Source of the DNA: CAYJEQ01 sp964369235
GTDB lineage: Bacteria; Bacillota; Clostridia; Oscillospirales; Ruminococcaceae
DNA length: 20,987 nt
Assembly (NCBI GenBank): GCA_964369235.1
Contig: CAYJEQ010000046.1
Span: forward strand, 1 to 20,987
Direction: 5' to 3'
Part shown: piece after piece, positions 14,873 to 20,987 of the stretch
How the letters are laid out: each line of letters begins with the position of its first letter
Numbering within the stretch: the stretch's first letter is position 1
Translations under genes and position numbers: made by a program
The notes under the pieces: model-generated
Databases searched by the model: none
Seen by the model: the letters and a program-made list of their open reading frames with translations, nothing else
What the model was told of the DNA's origin: nothing

Positions 14873-16668
14873 TGGGACCAGGAGGAAGAAATCAAAACTA
14901 CTCCTCAGCAAAAGCTAAGGATAGTAAGAAAACTCTAAAAAGACTTCTTGCTTTTATGGGAGAGTATAAGAAAGCCCTAATACTAATTGTGGTACTATGT
15001 ATCCTTGCTACTACAGCCAGCAGTTTATCTCCTATGATACTAGGTCAGGCAACTAATCTGGTATTTGATGGAGTTACCTCAGGAAATGGCATTGACTTTG
15101 AGGGTATTAAGGATATTATAGTAATCCTAATTGGGTTATATCTAACCAGCAGTGTTTTAAACTATTTTATGATGCTTACAGTGTCGGTGGTATCTCAGAA
15201 AACCACCTATAAGCTTCGTGATGCAGTGGATAAAAAACTGTCCAAACTACCCTTAAAATACTATGATTCCAATGCTTTTGGGGATATTTTAAGCAGAGTC
15301 ACTAACGATGTAGACACTGTATCCACCTCAATACAACAGTCTTTATCCCAGTTAATTTCCTCTACTCTTACTATTATTATGGTAATAGTAATGATGTTTG
15401 TACTTAGTCCCCTTATGGCTATTGTGGCGCTAATCACTGCCCCTCTATCTATGTTTGTCACAGTAAAGATAATGAAGTTTAATAAACCATTCTTTCAGGG
15501 ACAGCAGAAGTCCACAGGGGAGCTTAACGGTTATGTAGAGGAGATTTACTCAGGCCATAATATTATTAAAGCCTTTAATCTCGAGGAAGAAACCCTAGAC
15601 CAGTTCTCAGAGCTTAATGACAAACTATACCAAAATAGCTGGAAGGCTAATTTCGGCTCTGGTATTGTAATGCCAGCTATAATGTTTTGTACTAATTTAG
15701 GCTATGTATTTGTGGCTGTGGTAGGTGCTTATCTATCTATTAATGGCATGGCTACAGTAGGTACAATCCAGTCTATGATACAGTATCTAAGACAGTTTGC
15801 TCATCCTATTAGCTCTGTTGCTAACATCTCAAATATTCTACAATCTGGTTTAGCTGCTGGGGAGAGAATTTTTGAGCTATTAGATGAAGAAGAAGAAATA
15901 GACATTACCGAAAATGCTCTAACTATAACCGAGCCTAAGGGTAAGGTATCTATAGAGCATATTAAATTTGGTTACAGCCCTGAGAATATACTTATTAAAG
16001 ATATGAATCTAACGGTAAACAGTGGTGATAAAATCGCTATTGTTGGAGCAACAGGTGCAGGTAAAACCACCCTTGTTAACCTAATACTAAGGTTTTACGA
16101 GTTAAATGGTGGTACCATCTCTATAGATGGGGTGGATATTGCCAAGGTTAGTCGTAACCATCTACGCAGTCATTTTGGTATGGTATTACAGGACACATGG
16201 CTGTTTAAGGGCAGTATTATGGATAATATCCGTTATGGCAGGCTGGATGCCACCGATGAGGAGGTTATAGCTGCTGCCAAAGGTGCCTTTGCCCATCACT
16301 TTATAAATCAGCTACCTAGTGGCTATGACTTTATGTTACAGGAAGATGCTCAGAACATCTCTCAAGGACAGCGTCAGCTACTTACCATAGCTAGAGCAAT
16401 TCTTTCTAATCCAACAGTGCTAATCCTAGATGAGGCTACTAGCTCGGTGGATACCAGAACAGAACAACTTATCCAGCGTGCTATGAACAATCTAATGGAC
16501 AATAGAACTAGCTTTGTAATTGCTCATCGTCTATCCACCATTCGTGATGCAGACCAGATTATTGTTATGAGTGCAGGTGACATTGTAGAAACAGGTAACC
16601 ACAATAGCCTACTAGCTATAGATGGTCATTATGCAAAACTGTATAATAGCCAGTTTGCTGATGAGTAG
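14872..16668 (+). CDS. ABC exporter half-transporter B (catalytic partner)
   Basis: The 598-residue protein is the second half of a heterodimeric ABC exporter of the BmrCD/TM287-288 type. Six membrane helices occupy about 30-330. The ATPase has Walker A G-A-T-G-A-G-K-T (392-399), Q-loop Q440, signature I-S-Q-G-Q-R-Q (496-502, Gln for the second-position Gly as often in this partner), Walker B V-L-I-L-D-E (516-521) with catalytic E521, and switch H552. Thus it supplies the working catalytic residues, while half A is degenerate. The N-terminus is Gly/Asn-rich (M-G-P-G-G-R-N). The start codon overlaps the ancestral stop of half A, indicating translational coupling that the frameshift upstream would disturb. 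Likely cargo is drugs, peptides or lipids; not determinable. Confidence 0.94.
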   Translation: MGPGGRNQNYSSAKAKDSKKTLKRLLAFMGEYKKALILIVVLCILATTASSLSPMILGQATNLVFDGVTSGNGIDFEGIKDIIVILIGLYLTSSVLNYFMMLTVSVVSQKTTYKLRDAVDKKLSKLPLKYYDSNAFGDILSRVTNDVDTVSTSIQQSLSQLISSTLTIIMVIVMMFVLSPLMAIVALITAPLSMFVTVKIMKFNKPFFQGQQKSTGELNGYVEEIYSGHNIIKAFNLEEETLDQFSELNDKLYQNSWKANFGSGIVMPAIMFCTNLGYVFVAVVGAYLSINGMATVGTIQSMIQYLRQFAHPISSVANISNILQSGLAAGERIFELLDEEEEIDITENALTITEPKGKVSIEHIKFGYSPENILIKDMNLTVNSGDKIAIVGATGAGKTTLVNLILRFYELNGGTISIDGVDIAKVSRNHLRSHFGMVLQDTWLFKGSIMDNIRYGRLDATDEEVIAAAKGAFAHHFINQLPSGYDFMLQEDAQNISQGQRQLLTIARAILSNPTVLILDEATSSVDTRTEQLIQRAMNNLMDNRTSFVIAHRLSTIRDADQIIVMSAGDIVETGNHNSLLAIDGHYAKLYNSQFADE

Positions 16669-16693
16669 AATTAAATAATATATTAATTATTAA

Positions 16694-16732
16694 GGGTGTA
16701 TTCCCTCGCAGTAGGCGCGAGGGAATACACCC
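16694..16732. terminator. Terminator hairpin between convergent operons
   Basis: A perfect 16-bp stem, GGGTGTATTCCCTCGC (16694-16709) with its complement at 16717-16732 and a 7-base loop, begins 25 bases after the ABC stop codon. T-runs after the stem are interrupted on both strands (CTATATAATTT on plus, TTAATAATT on minus). It probably serves both the exporter operon and the convergent membrane-protein gene. Confidence 0.7.
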
Positions 16733-16814
16733 CTATATAATTTCATTCTAATTTTGGGTTCTACACCAACAGAAATTTACCCCAACAATTAACACTAAAC
16801 CTAATTTTTGTAGA

Positions 16815-17258
16815 TTATAATTTTCTGCTTTGACTATAGGAATAGATTCCAGCTACTAGGAAGACTATTAGAATTATGCCCCATATTACTGTAAGGGTGT
16901 AGTTTTCAAACACCGAAAAAACAACACCTATAATTATCCACAACAAAGCTGAGATTAAAATCAATATGCTTTCGTAAGTCTTTCCTTGGCTTTTCTCCTT
17001 AGCTAATTCACCTATTACTAGCACAGCTACTAAATTAAAGATAACCAGCCCTTTTAGAGAAAATCCAAAATACTCAGTAGAGGCATATCCATCCCAATGT
17101 TCTGGGGAGAATATCACCTCTCTTATAGATGGTTTGCTAATATCTATAAACTCCTTAACCAGTCTATATAAATCTAATATCTGTATAATTAAAATTGCTA
17201 TTATTAATTTTTTATGATTAGGGTTCTTCCAGTATCTATAAGGCTTGTTACTATTCAT
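16815..17258 (-). CDS. Membrane protein of unknown function
   Basis: I do not recognise this 147-residue protein. It has a basic, polar N-terminus (M-N-S-N-K-P-Y-R-Y-W-K-N-P-N-H-K-K) and about four hydrophobic segments (roughly 17-34, 69-84, 95-113 and 119-138), with a polar loop containing S-P-E-H-W-D-G-Y between the first two. It starts 13 bases after the stop of the Cys-rich gene upstream, so the two are likely cotranscribed from the promoter at 17780-17808. The start ATG follows AAGGAGA. No catalytic motif is visible. Confidence 0.65.
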   Translation of the reverse strand: MNSNKPYRYWKNPNHKKLIIAILIIQILDLYRLVKEFIDISKPSIREVIFSPEHWDGYASTEYFGFSLKGLVIFNLVAVLVIGELAKEKSQGKTYESILILISALLWIIIGVVFSVFENYTLTVIWGIILIVFLVAGIYSYSQSRKL

Positions 17259-17271
17259 AATACCATTCTCC

Positions 17272-17721
17272 TTATTTTAATATAGGTATGATAAATTTAG
17301 GATTAGACAGCTGTGTTAGGGGGAATTTCTTCACACCACTGGCAAACTGCACTGTGGCTACACTGCCCTCTATAGAAATCACCTTACCCTTACCAAATAT
17401 TTTATGGTTAATGGTGTCTTTTACATTTATCTTTACAGCTTCATTTTGCTGAGGTACATTCTGTTTCTCTATGGTAATCTTATTGTAATCTATTGTTTTA
17501 GCGGTTTTTATAGGTGGGGTGTAATCACCCTGCACCCTTTCCCTCTGGATATATTTCTTACAGTGGGCAGCTCCAATACAACTTGATAGATACTGGGAAC
17601 ACTTCTTGTCATAGGTATCATAGTATAAACATCTGCTGCGATGTCTACGGATATCCCCCTCCTGTCGGTGGGCTCGCTCCACATGCCAAGGTGCACCATT
17701 TATCCCCTTATAATTATTCAC
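17272..17721 (-). CDS. Cys-rich protein with a UvrD/PcrA-type Tudor-like C-terminus
   Basis: I do not recognise a named gene. The 149-residue product has an N-terminal part with many Arg and His and four Cys (31, 41, 48, 54) that could bind zinc, a polar linker (about 60-98), and a C-terminal segment (about 99-143: V-K-D-T-I-N-H-K-I-F-G-K-G-K-V-I-S-I, then V-Q-F-A-S-G-V-K-K-F) that closely resembles the Tudor-like domain ending PcrA/UvrD helicases, which contacts RNA polymerase. This suggests nucleic acid or RNA polymerase binding, by inference only. The ATG lies after a GGGGGG-containing ribosome binding site. A good promoter lies upstream. Confidence 0.72.
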   Translation of the reverse strand: MNNYKGINGAPWHVERAHRQEGDIRRHRSRCLYYDTYDKKCSQYLSSCIGAAHCKKYIQRERVQGDYTPPIKTAKTIDYNKITIEKQNVPQQNEAVKINVKDTINHKIFGKGKVISIEGSVATVQFASGVKKFPLTQLSNPKFIIPILK

Positions 17722-17779
17722 AATATCCCCCCTAGAATATTCTATAATTAAAGTTATTACGAATTTATATTCTTATAAT

Positions 17780-17808
17780 ATTATAAAGGTTTACCCACTA
17801 TTTGTAAA
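17780..17808 (-). promoter_or_regulatory. Promoter for the Cys-rich and membrane protein genes
   Basis: On the minus strand TTTACA (17803-17808) and a perfect TATAAT (17780-17785) are separated by 17 bases; predicted start near 17773, about 50 bases before the ATG. Confidence 0.65.
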
Positions 17809-17825
17809 TATAATTTTATATTTTT

Positions 17826-17897
17826 CTCAGCCTAAAGCCACATCACCTCAGCTAGGGGCGTTGCCCCAGAGCTGAGGTGCTGTGGCTTAGGGCTGAG
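17826..17897. repeat. Large GC-rich imperfect palindrome
   Basis: A 72-base near-perfect hairpin is built of nested complementary blocks: CTCAGCC/GGCTGAG, AAGCCACA/TGTGGCTT, ACCTCAGCT/AGCTGAGGT and GGGGC/GCCCC around GTT. It is much richer in G and C than its surroundings, and neither strand has a T-run after the stem, so it is not a standard terminator. It may be a REP/MITE-like element or a protein-binding cruciform. It lies just upstream of the promoter at 17780-17808. Confidence 0.8.
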
Positions 17898-18130
17898 TTA
17901 ATAAACAACAATAATCGTCAATTATACTGTTACTATGATATAGATATGAGTTAATAACTCTCATCAATCAACACCTAAGGGGGAACACATAGTACGACCA
18001 TACATTACAACCGTAGAAATGGCAGAATATTTATTAGTGAATAGTGTAGGAGTGGATACGCCACATTTATAAATATATTTTGCCTTAGCAAAATACCTAA
18101 CTTATTAACTATTACCTCTTACTTATTACC
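17898..18130. other. Non-coding stretch with a possible ORF remnant
   Basis: No complete gene is seen. An open frame on the plus strand (17950-18072) lacks a usable start but reads P-Y-I-T-T-V-E-M-A-E-Y-L in its middle, reminiscent of small DNA-binding proteins; it is probably a decayed fragment or chance. A short hairpin ATTTTGC/GCAAAAT lies at 18076-18093. Confidence 0.3.
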
Positions 18131-18163
18131 TTTATATTATATTTCTTCTAAATATAATATAAA
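18131..18163 (-). terminator. AT-only hairpin after btuD
   Basis: TTTATATTATATTT (18131-18144) and its exact complement (18150-18163) form a 14-bp stem with a 5-base loop, nine bases after the btuD stop. It is weak because all pairs are A-T and no T-run follows on the minus strand; it may still mark the 3' end of the transcript. Confidence 0.4.
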
Positions 18164-18172
18164 TAATCTCCC

Positions 18173-18949
18173 CTAAGCTAATGACTTAAAACCAATTAAC
18201 ATCTTGCCACTATCTGTTTTCACTATCTCTGCGTCTACCTGAAACACATCTTCTATCATTTCCTTAGTTAACACCTTATTGGTTTCCCCGAAATTTACCA
18301 CCTGTCCATCTTTTAGTACATAAAGCTTGTCACAGTATCTAGCTGCAATATTTAAGTCATGGATTGCTGCTATTATAGTACCCTGCTGTTTGGTGACAAT
18401 CTCCATAATCTCTAGTTGATGTTTAATATCAAGATGGTTGGTTGGCTCGTCTAATAGTATACAGGGGGACTTCTGGGTTAGGGCTCTAGCTAGGATAACT
18501 CGTTGCTGTTCTCCTCCTGATAGGGTGGAAAACTCCCTATGGGAAAACTCCTCTAATCCTACCAGTTTTAAAGATTCTTTTGTAATATCATAGTCTTCCT
18601 TAGTGTTTTTATCCAGCTTTTTCTTATGGGGAGATCTTCCCATTAGCACCATCTCCTCCACAGTAAAATCAAAATTATAATAGTTGTGCTGTGCCACCAC
18701 CGACATAAGCTTTGCCGATTCCTTAACTGAGTGTTTGCCTAAATCCTTCCCATCTAGGTACACTGCCCCAGAGGTTGGCTTAATTACTCGGTATAATGAT
18801 TTTAAAAATGTGCTTTTACCACTGCCATTGGGACCGATTATCCCTATGGTTTTGCCACTTTCTATCTCTAGGGTAATGCCTTTTACTATCTCAGTATCAC
18901 CTAGTGTTACCTGTAGATTTTCCGTTGAAATATTCACTTTTATGACCAT
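18173..18949 (-). CDS. btuD: Corrinoid ABC importer ATPase (FecE/BtuD family)
   Basis: This 258-residue cytoplasmic ATPase powers uptake of cobalamin or a related corrinoid through the BtuC permease. It has Walker A G-P-N-G-S-G-K-S (39-46), Q-loop Q87, signature L-S-G-G-E-Q-Q (143-149), Walker B I-L-L-D-E-P (164-169) and switch H197 (A-I-H-D-L-N). The order of motifs and length match FecE-type ATPases of siderophore and B12 importers. The substrate is inferred from the cobalamin riboswitch upstream of the operon; alone, the protein could equally serve a siderophore. GAAAGG lies very close to the ATG, and the true start could be slightly downstream. A 126-base gap full of hairpins separates it from btuC. 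Confidence 0.9.
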   Translation of the reverse strand: MVIKVNISTENLQVTLGDTEIVKGITLEIESGKTIGIIGPNGSGKSTFLKSLYRVIKPTSGAVYLDGKDLGKHSVKESAKLMSVVAQHNYYNFDFTVEEMVLMGRSPHKKKLDKNTKEDYDITKESLKLVGLEEFSHREFSTLSGGEQQRVILARALTQKSPCILLDEPTNHLDIKHQLEIMEIVTKQQGTIIAAIHDLNIAARYCDKLYVLKDGQVVNFGETNKVLTKEMIEDVFQVDAEIVKTDSGKMLIGFKSLA

Positions 18950-18981
18950 GCCTTTCTCATAGTTTGCAATGTTTTAGGTGG

Positions 18982-19074
18982 TTTTGCATTGCCAGTAAAC
19001 TGGCATTAGCAAAATTTCACTCCATTTGAGTGAAAAGCCTCAAAACTTGCGGTTTGAAAATTTTATTTTCAAAC
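18982..19074. repeat. Row of three hairpins inside the btuC-btuD gap
   Basis: Three consecutive hairpins fill most of the gap: TTTTGC..GCAAAA enclosing GCCAGT/ACTGGC (18982-19014), TTTCACTC/GAGTGAAA (19015-19035), and GTTTGAAAAT/ATTTTCAAAC (19052-19074). Such a row between two genes of one operon could stabilise the btuC message, reduce btuD expression, or be an inserted repeat. Confidence 0.7.
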
Positions 19075-19075
19075 T

Positions 19076-20137
19076 TTACCCTCCAAAACCATATTTTTTC
19101 CTAATCATTAGATAGATAAACACCGGTGCACCTATAAATGATGTTAGTATTCCTATGGGTATTTCACTGCCTGGCATTATGACCCTACAAAGTACATCTG
19201 ACCAGATTAGAAATATCCCTCCTAGCAGTGCCGACAAAGGTAGTAATTTAATATGGCTGGTGCCAAATATCATCCTAATTACATGGGGAACTACTAGACC
19301 TACAAATCCTATTAACCCTGCTTTATACACTGCAAAACCAATCATTAGTGAGGAAACTATTAGATAGATAATCCTTAGGCTATTGACATCGGTACCTAGT
19401 GTTACTGCTGTTTCATCTCCTAACAGCATAAGATCAAGAACTCTAGACTGGGTTAAAAAGAAAATTATCCCTATTACTATAACCATTACTATTATAGCAT
19501 TACTGCTGTGATCTGCCCCACCTAGTCCACCCATTGACCACTGGACTACTGCTGCAGTGCTAGCATCATTAAGTAGTAGTATCATAAAATTAGACACTGC
19601 ACTGCACACAGCACCTATAGCAGTACCAGATAGTATTAGTTTAACTGAGTTTGCTTTACTGCCTATATTTGCAATTGTTATAACTAGAAAAGACACTATA
19701 AATGCACCAATACAAGCAAATATCCCTACAGCATTTAATCCTATAAAAGTAGTAATGCCACTAGCCATTGCTAGAACTGCCCCTAGATAGGCACCTGAGG
19801 AAATACCCAGTACATAGGGGTCAGCAAGGGGATTTTTTACTATTGCCTGCATAACCACACCACATACCGATAGTCCCATGCCTACAGCTAGAGCCAGCAT
19901 TAGTCTAGGCAGTCTAATATGCCACACTACATTGTGTATACTGTCTGGTATCTGGGAGGTATCCATTCCAAAAACCTGTCCTATTAACACTGTATAAACC
20001 TGTGAAATAGGTATACTGGTAGATCCAATAGTTATAGCCATCATTAGTGATGCTACCAGTCCTATTATCATTATTACCAGTGTAATTATGTAGATAAGTT
20101 TAGATGTTTTTAAGGGGTTTGTAGTTTTATTTTTCAT
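19076..20137 (-). CDS. btuC: Corrinoid ABC importer permease (FecCD/BtuC family)
   Basis: This is the membrane subunit of a type II ABC importer. The 353-residue protein is hydrophobic throughout, with about ten predicted helices. Family hallmarks are R-L-P-R (75-78), the helix with G-x-x-x-Q97, N-P-L-A-D-P (102-107) and L-G-I-S-S-G-A (110-116), plus G-F-V-G-L-V-V-P-H-V-x-R near 270-285, the coupling region that contacts the ATPase. A cobalamin riboswitch with a terminator lies in its leader, which supports B12 or corrinoid as cargo over iron siderophores. Neither a BtuF binding protein nor other cobalamin genes occur in the window. Confidence 0.92.
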   Translation of the reverse strand: MKNKTTNPLKTSKLIYIITLVIMIIGLVASLMMAITIGSTSIPISQVYTVLIGQVFGMDTSQIPDSIHNVVWHIRLPRLMLALAVGMGLSVCGVVMQAIVKNPLADPYVLGISSGAYLGAVLAMASGITTFIGLNAVGIFACIGAFIVSFLVITIANIGSKANSVKLILSGTAIGAVCSAVSNFMILLLNDASTAAVVQWSMGGLGGADHSSNAIIVMVIVIGIIFFLTQSRVLDLMLLGDETAVTLGTDVNSLRIIYLIVSSLMIGFAVYKAGLIGFVGLVVPHVIRMIFGTSHIKLLPLSALLGGIFLIWSDVLCRVIMPGSEIPIGILTSFIGAPVFIYLMIRKKYGFGG

Positions 20138-20211
20138 CTTTACTCCAATACTTTATTTATTATTTATATGGTAAAACTCTTGTAAATACTACCTAATTAT
20201 CCAATAGAAAA

Positions 20212-20235
20212 GGGCGTAGCTGTATAGCTACACCC
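20212..20235 (-). terminator. Riboswitch expression-platform terminator
   Basis: On the minus strand GGGTGTAGCT and AGCTACGCCC form a 10-bp stem (one G-U) with a 4-base loop, followed by TTTTCTATT. It lies about 30 bases past the B12 box and 75 before btuC, as expected for transcription attenuation by cobalamin. On the plus strand the same hairpin is followed by G and six T. Confidence 0.8.
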
Positions 20236-20264
20236 GTTTTTTGTAGTAAAATTAATATTATTAT

Positions 20265-20450
20265 TCATTGCAGGTCTTCTGACTCCCACCTATGAAATAA
20301 ATTTCAAACCCTAGCCCTGCCTTCCCAGTTCCCCAGTGACTGATTTTCATCAACGGACTAAAATATTGGTGGATACAGCGGCGGTAACCGTGTGATTTAC
20401 ACTTCCCTTATTACTAGAAGCTACTAGAAATATCCCCTAGCCACAATGTA
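20265..20450 (-). promoter_or_regulatory. Cobalamin riboswitch
   Basis: Read on the minus strand this has the ordered landmarks of an adenosylcobalamin-type aptamer: P1 strands CATTG/CAATG at its ends (20444-20448 and 20266-20270), GGGAAGTG, the GGTTACCGCCGCTGTATCC segment, AGTCCGTTGATGAAAATCAG, GTCACTGGGGAACTGGGAAG in the conserved core, and the B12 box AGTCAGAAGACCTGC (20270-20284). It controls the btuCD operon, most likely turning it off when cobalamin is plentiful. A peripheral arm contains GTTTGAAATTTATTTCA, related to a palindrome found twice elsewhere in the window. Confidence 0.95.
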
Positions 20451-20467
20451 TATTTTTGGTTTTGGTA

Positions 20468-20496
20468 ATCATAACATATTCATGGTTATTTGTCAA
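20468..20496 (-). promoter_or_regulatory. Promoter of the riboswitch-btuCD transcript
   Basis: On the minus strand a perfect TTGACA (20491-20496) and TATGAT (20468-20473) are separated by 17 bases. Predicted start is near 20461, ten bases before the aptamer. Confidence 0.75.
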
Positions 20497-20569
20497 TAAA
20501 TCCCTTAATTTAAAGGTTTTACAGCTGTTCTATATGTGAATTTATACAAAATTATTACTAGTTGTTTAT

Positions 20570-20610
20570 GGGATTAGATATGATTATCCTTTAATAGAAA
20601 ATCTAATCCC
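20570..20610 (+). terminator. Hairpin upstream of the SpoIIID-like ORF
   Basis: GGGATTAGAT (20570-20579) and ATCTAATCCC (20601-20610) form a perfect 10-bp stem with a 21-base loop, followed by TTCTCT. It is a weak terminator at best and may separate the divergent btu promoter from the ORF at 20734. Confidence 0.35.
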
Positions 20611-20733
20611 TTCTCTACATTCCACTAATTAAAATAAATAGAGCTTACAGCTATGTGACTAGTAGAAATATCTGTACTAAAACCCCTTTTTTACTCATAA
20701 ATTAGAGTATATAAAAAACAAGGGGGTTATACC

Positions 20734-20865
20734 ATGAAAGGTTTACCTGAGGAGCGAGCTATAATCCTAGCCCAGTACATAATAAAAAATAAATCTACTG
20801 TAAGAGATGCAGCTAAGATGTTCAATATATCTAAGAGTACGGTGCATACGGAAGTGACAAAATAG
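20734..20865 (+). CDS. Truncated SpoIIID-like sporulation regulator
   Basis: The ORF encodes 43 residues that resemble the first half of SpoIIID, the mother-cell sporulation regulator: E-E-R-A-I-I-L-A-Q-Y-I-I, then S-T-V-R-D-A-A-K-M-F-N-I-S-K-S-T-V-H, the full helix-turn-helix with its S-K-S-T-V-H recognition helix. Normal SpoIIID is about 80-95 residues and continues after V-T with E-R-L and a basic C-terminal helix needed for DNA binding. Here a TAG follows V-T-K; E-R-L appears in another frame just after (20868-20876), but that frame soon stops. A good ribosome binding site (AAGGGGG) remains. It is probably a decayed copy, less likely a functional mini-protein. Confidence 0.6.
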   Translation: MKGLPEERAIILAQYIIKNKSTVRDAAKMFNISKSTVHTEVTK

Positions 20866-20934
20866 AACGGTTGATGATTAGAGTGAGTTAGGTGGGAAAA
20901 AGGTAGGAGCTATAAGGGTTTGAGGGCGCTTGGA

Positions 20935-20963
20935 TTGACAATTTCAAACACTTGTGATATAAT
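20935..20963 (+). promoter_or_regulatory. Perfect consensus promoter reading out of the window
   Basis: TTGACA (20935-20940) and TATAAT (20958-20963) are separated by exactly 17 bases. The predicted transcript begins near 20970 and its product lies outside the window. Confidence 0.8.
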
Positions 20964-20987
20964 ACTTAAAACATAATATTGGGCATA

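Noticed and set aside
17404..17735. Plus- and minus-strand short frames overlapping the Cys-rich gene
   Set aside because: The 149-residue minus-strand frame has a recognisable Tudor-like domain, a ribosome binding site and a promoter; the others have none of these.
17826..17897. The large GC-rich hairpin as an intrinsic terminator
   Set aside because: No T-run follows the stem on either strand.

Overview
The window is low-GC Firmicutes DNA and most likely comes from a spore-forming anaerobic member of the Clostridia, possibly Lachnospirales; the order-level guess is weak. The evidence is an mreB-mreC-mreD-PBP2 cluster with maf and a DUF4321 gene, strong AGGAGG-type ribosome binding sites, a SpoIIID-like fragment and a cobalamin riboswitch. 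No rRNA, tRNA, CRISPR array or insertion sequence is visible.

Positions 1-11349 are read almost entirely on the minus strand. In transcription order they encode an orphan TRAP-type binding lipoprotein, ZapA, a large U32 peptidase-family protein, dUTPase, a short divergent locus that looks like a type I toxin-antitoxin pair, a metallo-beta-lactamase-fold hydrolase, a small DUF4321 membrane protein, Maf, and the elongasome genes mreB, mreC, mreD and mrdA. MreB filaments, MreC and MreD position the PBP2 transpeptidase for side-wall synthesis; ZapA (FtsZ bundling) and Maf tie the neighbourhood to growth and division.

Positions 11811-16668 are read on the plus strand. A zinc-ribbon/DUF2007-like protein is followed by a MarR regulator and two half-transporters of a heterodimeric ABC exporter. 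Two tandem palindromes lie at the predicted start of the marR transcript. The first exporter gene carries an apparent one-base deletion near its 3' end, and its original stop codon would have overlapped the start codon of the second.

Positions 16815-20500 return to the minus strand. Two unrecognised genes (a membrane protein and a Cys-rich protein with a UvrD/PcrA-type Tudor-like end) are followed by a 450-base non-coding stretch with a large GC-rich hairpin. Beyond it is a corrinoid ABC importer (btuC, btuD) under a clear cobalamin riboswitch with a promoter and terminator; no binding-protein gene is present. The right end holds a truncated spoIIID-like ORF and a perfect consensus promoter that fires out of the window.

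The best candidate for an undescribed system is the locus at 6840-7201. It has a 37-residue Fst-like hydrophobic peptide gene, a convergent small RNA with a strong promoter and terminator overlapping the end of that gene, and related sequences at the 5' ends of both RNAs.
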